Shown: positions 6,918 to 8,607 of the stretch, piece after piece | Layout of the letters: every line of letters starts with the position of its first letter | Numbering within the stretch: the first letter of the stretch is position 1 | Assembly: GCA_030621275.1 (NCBI GenBank) | Contig: JAUXHY010000035.1 | Span: forward strand, 1-8,607 | Source of the DNA: a bacterium | GTDB lineage: Bacteria; Fidelibacterota; Marinisomatia; Marinisomatales; JAHJCW01 | Direction: 5' to 3' | DNA length: 8,607 nucleotides | Position numbers and translations under genes: made by a program | The notes under the pieces: generated by a model | What the model saw: the letters and a program-made list of their open reading frames with translations, nothing else | The model's database searches: none | What the model was told of the DNA's origin: nothing

Positions 6918-6947
6918 TTATTTGTGTTATTAATAATATACAAATAA
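6918..6947. repeat. AT-rich dyad between lemA and hicB
   Basis: An 8-nt arm (TTATTTGT, 6918-6925) is repeated inverted as ACAAATAA at 6940-6947. Between them lies the perfect palindrome TTATTAATAA (6927-6936). The nested symmetry could be an operator for the hicBA genes about 120 nt downstream, or a weak lemA 3' structure, but no T-tract follows. In sequence this AT-rich, chance is a real alternative. Confidence 0.4.
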
Positions 6948-7069
6948 TACTATTGCAAAAATACTTATCTAGTTTCTATATTTAACCGGCTATGGTGAGC
7001 CTTATTTTTGTTAGTATGGGGAAATATTGAATAATTCTATCATTATAAACTTCGTTACGGTTATTTAAT

Positions 7070-7273
7070 ATGAAATTGAAAGTCATATTAGAACCAAGTC
7101 CTGAAGGGGGATATACAATTATCGTTCCTTCACTTCCTGGATGTATTACTGAAGGTGAAACAGAAGAAGAAGCTCTTGCAAACGTGCAGGAATCTGTCGA
7201 ATTGTATCTTGAGCCGGTTGAAGACGATTCAGATTTTGCCCCAAATGAGAAAACATTAGAGGTGTCGATTTGA
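7070..7273 (+). CDS. hicB: HicB family antitoxin (short form, no DNA-binding domain)
   Basis: This 67-aa protein carries the HicB partial RNase H-like fold. It reads KVILEPSPEGGYTIIVPSLPGCITEGETEEEALANVQESVELYLE, with the family hallmark G-Y-T-x-x-x-P-x-L-P-G-C (14-25) and the EEALANxxES helix. HicB antitoxins bind and block the HicA mRNA interferase. Many longer members carry a C-terminal helix-turn-helix or ribbon-helix-helix that represses the operon. This one ends shortly after the core with an acidic EDDSDFAPNEKTLEVSI tail, so autoregulation by its own DNA-binding domain is not evident. There is no strong ribosome site before the ATG. Its TGA overlaps the TTG of the hicA-like gene by 3 nt, typical of a coupled toxin-antitoxin pair in the hicB-hicA order. 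Confidence 0.9.
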   Translation: MKLKVILEPSPEGGYTIIVPSLPGCITEGETEEEALANVQESVELYLEPVEDDSDFAPNEKTLEVSI

Positions 7274-7494
7274 CAGAATTACCCAGTATTGGTTATGAAC
7301 AAGTAATATCCAATTTACGAAAAGACGGTTGGGTAATTGTTCGCAAAAAAGGTAACCAACTCCGATTGCACAAACGTACTAGCACTGAAGTATTAAAACT
7401 TACTATTCCCACACACAGACCAATAAAAAAATCAACTCTACATCATATATTAAAAAATGCTAGGTTTTCAATGGAAAACTTGGATGATTCATAA
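7270..7494 (+). CDS. hicA: HicA family toxin-like protein, catalytic His apparently lost
   Basis: This 74-aa protein is recognisably HicA, with the dsRBD-like fold of an mRNA interferase that cleaves translated RNA. Segments are LPSIGYEQVISNLRKDGWVIVRKKG (4-28), a basic strand LRLHKR, LKLTIPTHRPIKKSTLHHILKNARFS (42-67), and an acidic end. The TTG start overlaps the hicB stop (TTGA) and gives the expected LPxxxYEQVI beginning; no ATG is available earlier in frame. The notable feature is residues 28-30, Gly-Asn-Gln, where the family consensus is Gly-Ser-His and the His is needed for RNase activity. His34 is close but out of register with the usual site. The protein may therefore be an inactive relic, a variant with another catalytic residue, or an RNA-binding partner. 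The gene ends 26 nt before a strong terminator. Confidence 0.85.
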   Translation: MTELPSIGYEQVISNLRKDGWVIVRKKGNQLRLHKRTSTEVLKLTIPTHRPIKKSTLHHILKNARFSMENLDDS

Positions 7495-7520
7495 TAAATA
7501 ATATAAATACTTATAATAAT

Positions 7521-7545
7521 AAACGCCTAAAATGGCGTTTTTTTT
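7521..7545 (+). terminator. Rho-independent terminator closing the hicBA unit
   Basis: A 7-bp stem (AAACGCC at 7521-7527 with GGCGTTT at 7534-7540) encloses a 6-nt loop and runs directly into eight T residues (7538-7545). It lies 26 nt after the hicA stop, the best terminator in the window. The remaining spacer to 7705 is AT-rich; I see only a candidate TATAAT at 7581-7586 without a good -35 box. Confidence 0.88.
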
Positions 7546-7705
7546 ATATTAGGCTACTATTTTAGAACTGATTATTAAATTATAATTAAACTTAATAAAT
7601 TTCATCTGTTCTTTAGAATTAATAATAGTAGCGGAAATTATCTAAATACTCATTAAAATATCTACGAACAAACAACTATTTAATTAATATCATAGGAGTA
7701 AAATA

Positions 7706-8035
7706 ATGAAAAATATCTTAAAAGTATCTGTTGTGCTAATGGTAATTATGATGATAAGCTGTGGCAAATCTGACCATAAAACAGTAGATAATTTTTTAGA
7801 CGATTATGAGAAAGTAGTAGAGAAATGGGAAGCTTCAATTGCCGATGGTGAATTCACAGAAGAAGACTCTGCCGAAATGAATGAAATAATAGAAGAAATG
7901 GAAGATGAAGCAAAAGAACTACAGAATGTAACAAAATGGACTAAAAAACAGCAGGAAAGATACGCAAAACTTACCGAACGTATTATGGATGCTATTTTTA
8001 AATCAATGAAGATTCCCGGAGGTTTTTCCTTTTAA
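7706..8035 (+). CDS. Small acidic helical lipoprotein of unknown function (109 aa)
   Basis: AGGAG at 7694-7698 sits 7 nt before the ATG. The N-terminus is a lipoprotein signal: Lys2 and Lys6, a hydrophobic core, and Met-Ile-Ser-Cys at 16-19, making Cys19 the likely lipidated residue. The mature part is highly charged and almost entirely helix-compatible. An acidic stretch (about 40-75, rich in Glu and Asp, including EDSAEMNEIIEEMEDEAKEL) is followed by a more basic WTKKQQERYAKLTERIMDAIF segment. This pattern suggests a short coiled coil or a small helical bundle in the periplasm, anchored to a membrane. No family or function is recognised. It stands alone between the hicBA terminator upstream and the repeat-rich spacer downstream, so it is probably transcribed on its own. 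Confidence 0.8.
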   Translation: MKNILKVSVVLMVIMMISCGKSDHKTVDNFLDDYEKVVEKWEASIADGEFTEEDSAEMNEIIEEMEDEAKELQNVTKWTKKQQERYAKLTERIMDAIFKSMKIPGGFSF

Positions 8036-8047
8036 GCAAGAACGGTT

Positions 8048-8110
8048 ATTACGCAATAAACGCAATACGTTTTAAACGAATATATGCGTAATACACGCAA
8101 TGCGTGTATT
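8048..8110. repeat. Cluster of ACGCA/TGCGT direct and inverted repeats, hairpin-forming
   Basis: Five copies of one 5-mer lie within 60 nt: ACGCA at 8051, 8060 and 8095, and TGCGT at 8085 and 8101. The first two extend to ACGCAATA with a 9-nt period. The strongest element is a 10-bp inverted repeat with one central base, AATACACGCA (8090-8099) and TGCGTGTATT (8101-8110). ATTACGCA (8048-8055) also pairs with TGCGTAAT (8085-8092), and AAACG (8058-8062) with CGTTT (8068-8072). Several of these pairings exclude each other. No T-tract follows, so a simple intrinsic terminator is unlikely. It lies 3' of the lipoprotein gene and about 80 nt 5' of the dehydrogenase gene, which suits either an operator array or an RNA switch-like leader. 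Confidence 0.6.
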
Positions 8111-8191
8111 GGGATGTTATAAACAAGCCATATTAAACAAAATCACTCATTAATTTTAACGTATAAAAATTACGAACAAAAAGCAGGCAAC

Positions 8192-8607
8192 ATGACTAAA
8201 CAAGAAAAAAAAGAGGTGACGATTGTAGGTGGAGGTAGCAGTGCTCATATTTTGATTCCATTTCTTTCTGGAGCGGGTTTTACCGTCAACATTCTCACGC
8301 GAAGACCTAAGGAATGGTCCCCTAAGATCGATCTTCAATTACACTCGATTCACGGGGAAACCCAGGAGGAGTTTAGTGGTTCCCTGACGAAAATCAGTGA
8401 CAATCCAGCTGATGTCATTCCACAGGCAAGTTTTGTGATTTTATGCATGCCGGTATGCAAATATCGTATTGCTCTTCATGGTCTGGCACCACATCTTGCG
8501 AAAGACAAAGAGGTGTTTGTTGGGACCATTTATGGTCAGGCAGGATTTAACTGGATGGTTGATGAGATCAAGAAAAAGTTTGATTTGAGCAATATCACTA
8601 CCTTTGC
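8192..8607 (+). CDS. Opine dehydrogenase-like NAD(P)-binding protein, N-terminal part (3' end outside window)
   Basis: 138 codons plus two bases are present and the frame is open to the window end. The N-terminus is a Rossmann domain: VTIVGGGSSAHILIPFLSGAGFTVNILTRRPKEW (9-42). It has a GxGxxA-like loop (GGGSSAH, 13-19) and, after strand 2, LTRRPK, where the basic residues favour NADP(H) binding. ASFVILCMPVCKYRIALHGLAPHL (79-102) and VFVGTIYGQAGFNWMV (108-123) match the second half of the dinucleotide domain in octopine/nopaline-type dehydrogenases and relatives such as 6-phosphogluconate and ketopantoate reductases. Opine dehydrogenases reductively join an amino acid to a 2-oxo acid. Without the C-terminal catalytic domain the substrate is undecided. 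ATG 8192 is preceded by a weak CAGG site. GC on two counted lines is 45-50 %, well above most neighbouring genes. Confidence 0.78.
   Translation, partial: MTKQEKKEVTIVGGGSSAHILIPFLSGAGFTVNILTRRPKEWSPKIDLQLHSIHGETQEEFSGSLTKISDNPADVIPQASFVILCMPVCKYRIALHGLAPHLAKDKEVFVGTIYGQAGFNWMVDEIKKKFDLSNITTF

Noticed and set aside
6988..7009. GGCT...AGCC hairpin followed by a T-rich stretch after lemA, a possible terminator
   Set aside because: The stem is only 4 bp with a 6-nt loop and the T run is interrupted; too weak to call.
7027..7049. TTGAAT and TATAAA as promoter boxes for hicB
   Set aside because: The spacing is only 11 nt, too short for a sigma-70-type promoter.
7558..7586. Possible promoter with TATAAT at 7581-7586 ahead of the small lipoprotein gene
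   Set aside because: The -10 hexamer is perfect, but no reasonable TTGACA-like box lies 16-18 nt upstream, and TATAAT is expected by chance in sequence this AT-rich.
8048..8110. CRISPR array
   Set aside because: Repeats are 5-10 nt, closely packed and in both orientations, with no uniform spacers and no cas genes.

Overview
The window is a low-GC (mostly 25-40 % by hand-counted lines), gene-dense bacterial segment in which every supported gene lies on the + strand. Several genes carry clear Shine-Dalgarno sites (AGGAG, AAGGAG, GGAG 5-7 nt before the start), and two TTG starts are likely. There are two predicted lipoproteins. I cannot name the organism. A low-GC Gram-negative lineage, for example an FCB-group relative, would fit, but the strong Shine-Dalgarno use is not typical of core Bacteroidota. 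No rRNA, tRNA, CRISPR array, transposase or phage gene is visible.

Layout. Bases 1-469 are the C-terminal part of an ornithine cyclodeaminase/mu-crystallin family dehydrogenase. It is followed by a complete MIO-dependent ammonia-lyase of the HAL/PAL/TAL superfamily (496-2019), a CDP-alcohol phosphatidyltransferase (2037-2615) and a beta-lactamase-fold serine hydrolase lipoprotein (2649-3728). A four-helix membrane protein with a TTG start (3738-4289) and a class I SAM methyltransferase (4291-4902) follow almost without spacers. Next is a four-gene set: a 67-aa two-helix membrane peptide, a YbjQ-family protein, a GIDE-domain membrane protein and LemA (4926-6892). Spacing is short throughout, so 1-6892 reads as one long co-directional array, probably with more than one transcription unit.

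After a 177-nt AT-rich spacer holding a dyad (6918-6947) comes a hicB-hicA toxin-antitoxin pair (7070-7494) with overlapping genes, closed by a convincing intrinsic terminator (7521-7545). A small acidic helical lipoprotein (7706-8035) follows. The next spacer contains a compact cluster of direct and inverted ACGCA/TGCGT repeats (8051-8110). The window ends in the N-terminal part of an opine-dehydrogenase-like NAD(P)-binding protein (8192-8607), which is visibly GC-richer than most of its neighbours.

How the genes may work together. The first two genes both belong to amino-acid deaminating/dehydrogenating families and may share a pathway, but no other histidine-utilisation gene is present. 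The small membrane peptide/YbjQ/GIDE/LemA set looks like a membrane-associated functional module of unknown biochemical role; this is the most system-like part of the window. The HicA-like protein appears to lack the family's catalytic histidine, so the toxin-antitoxin pair may be decayed or repurposed.
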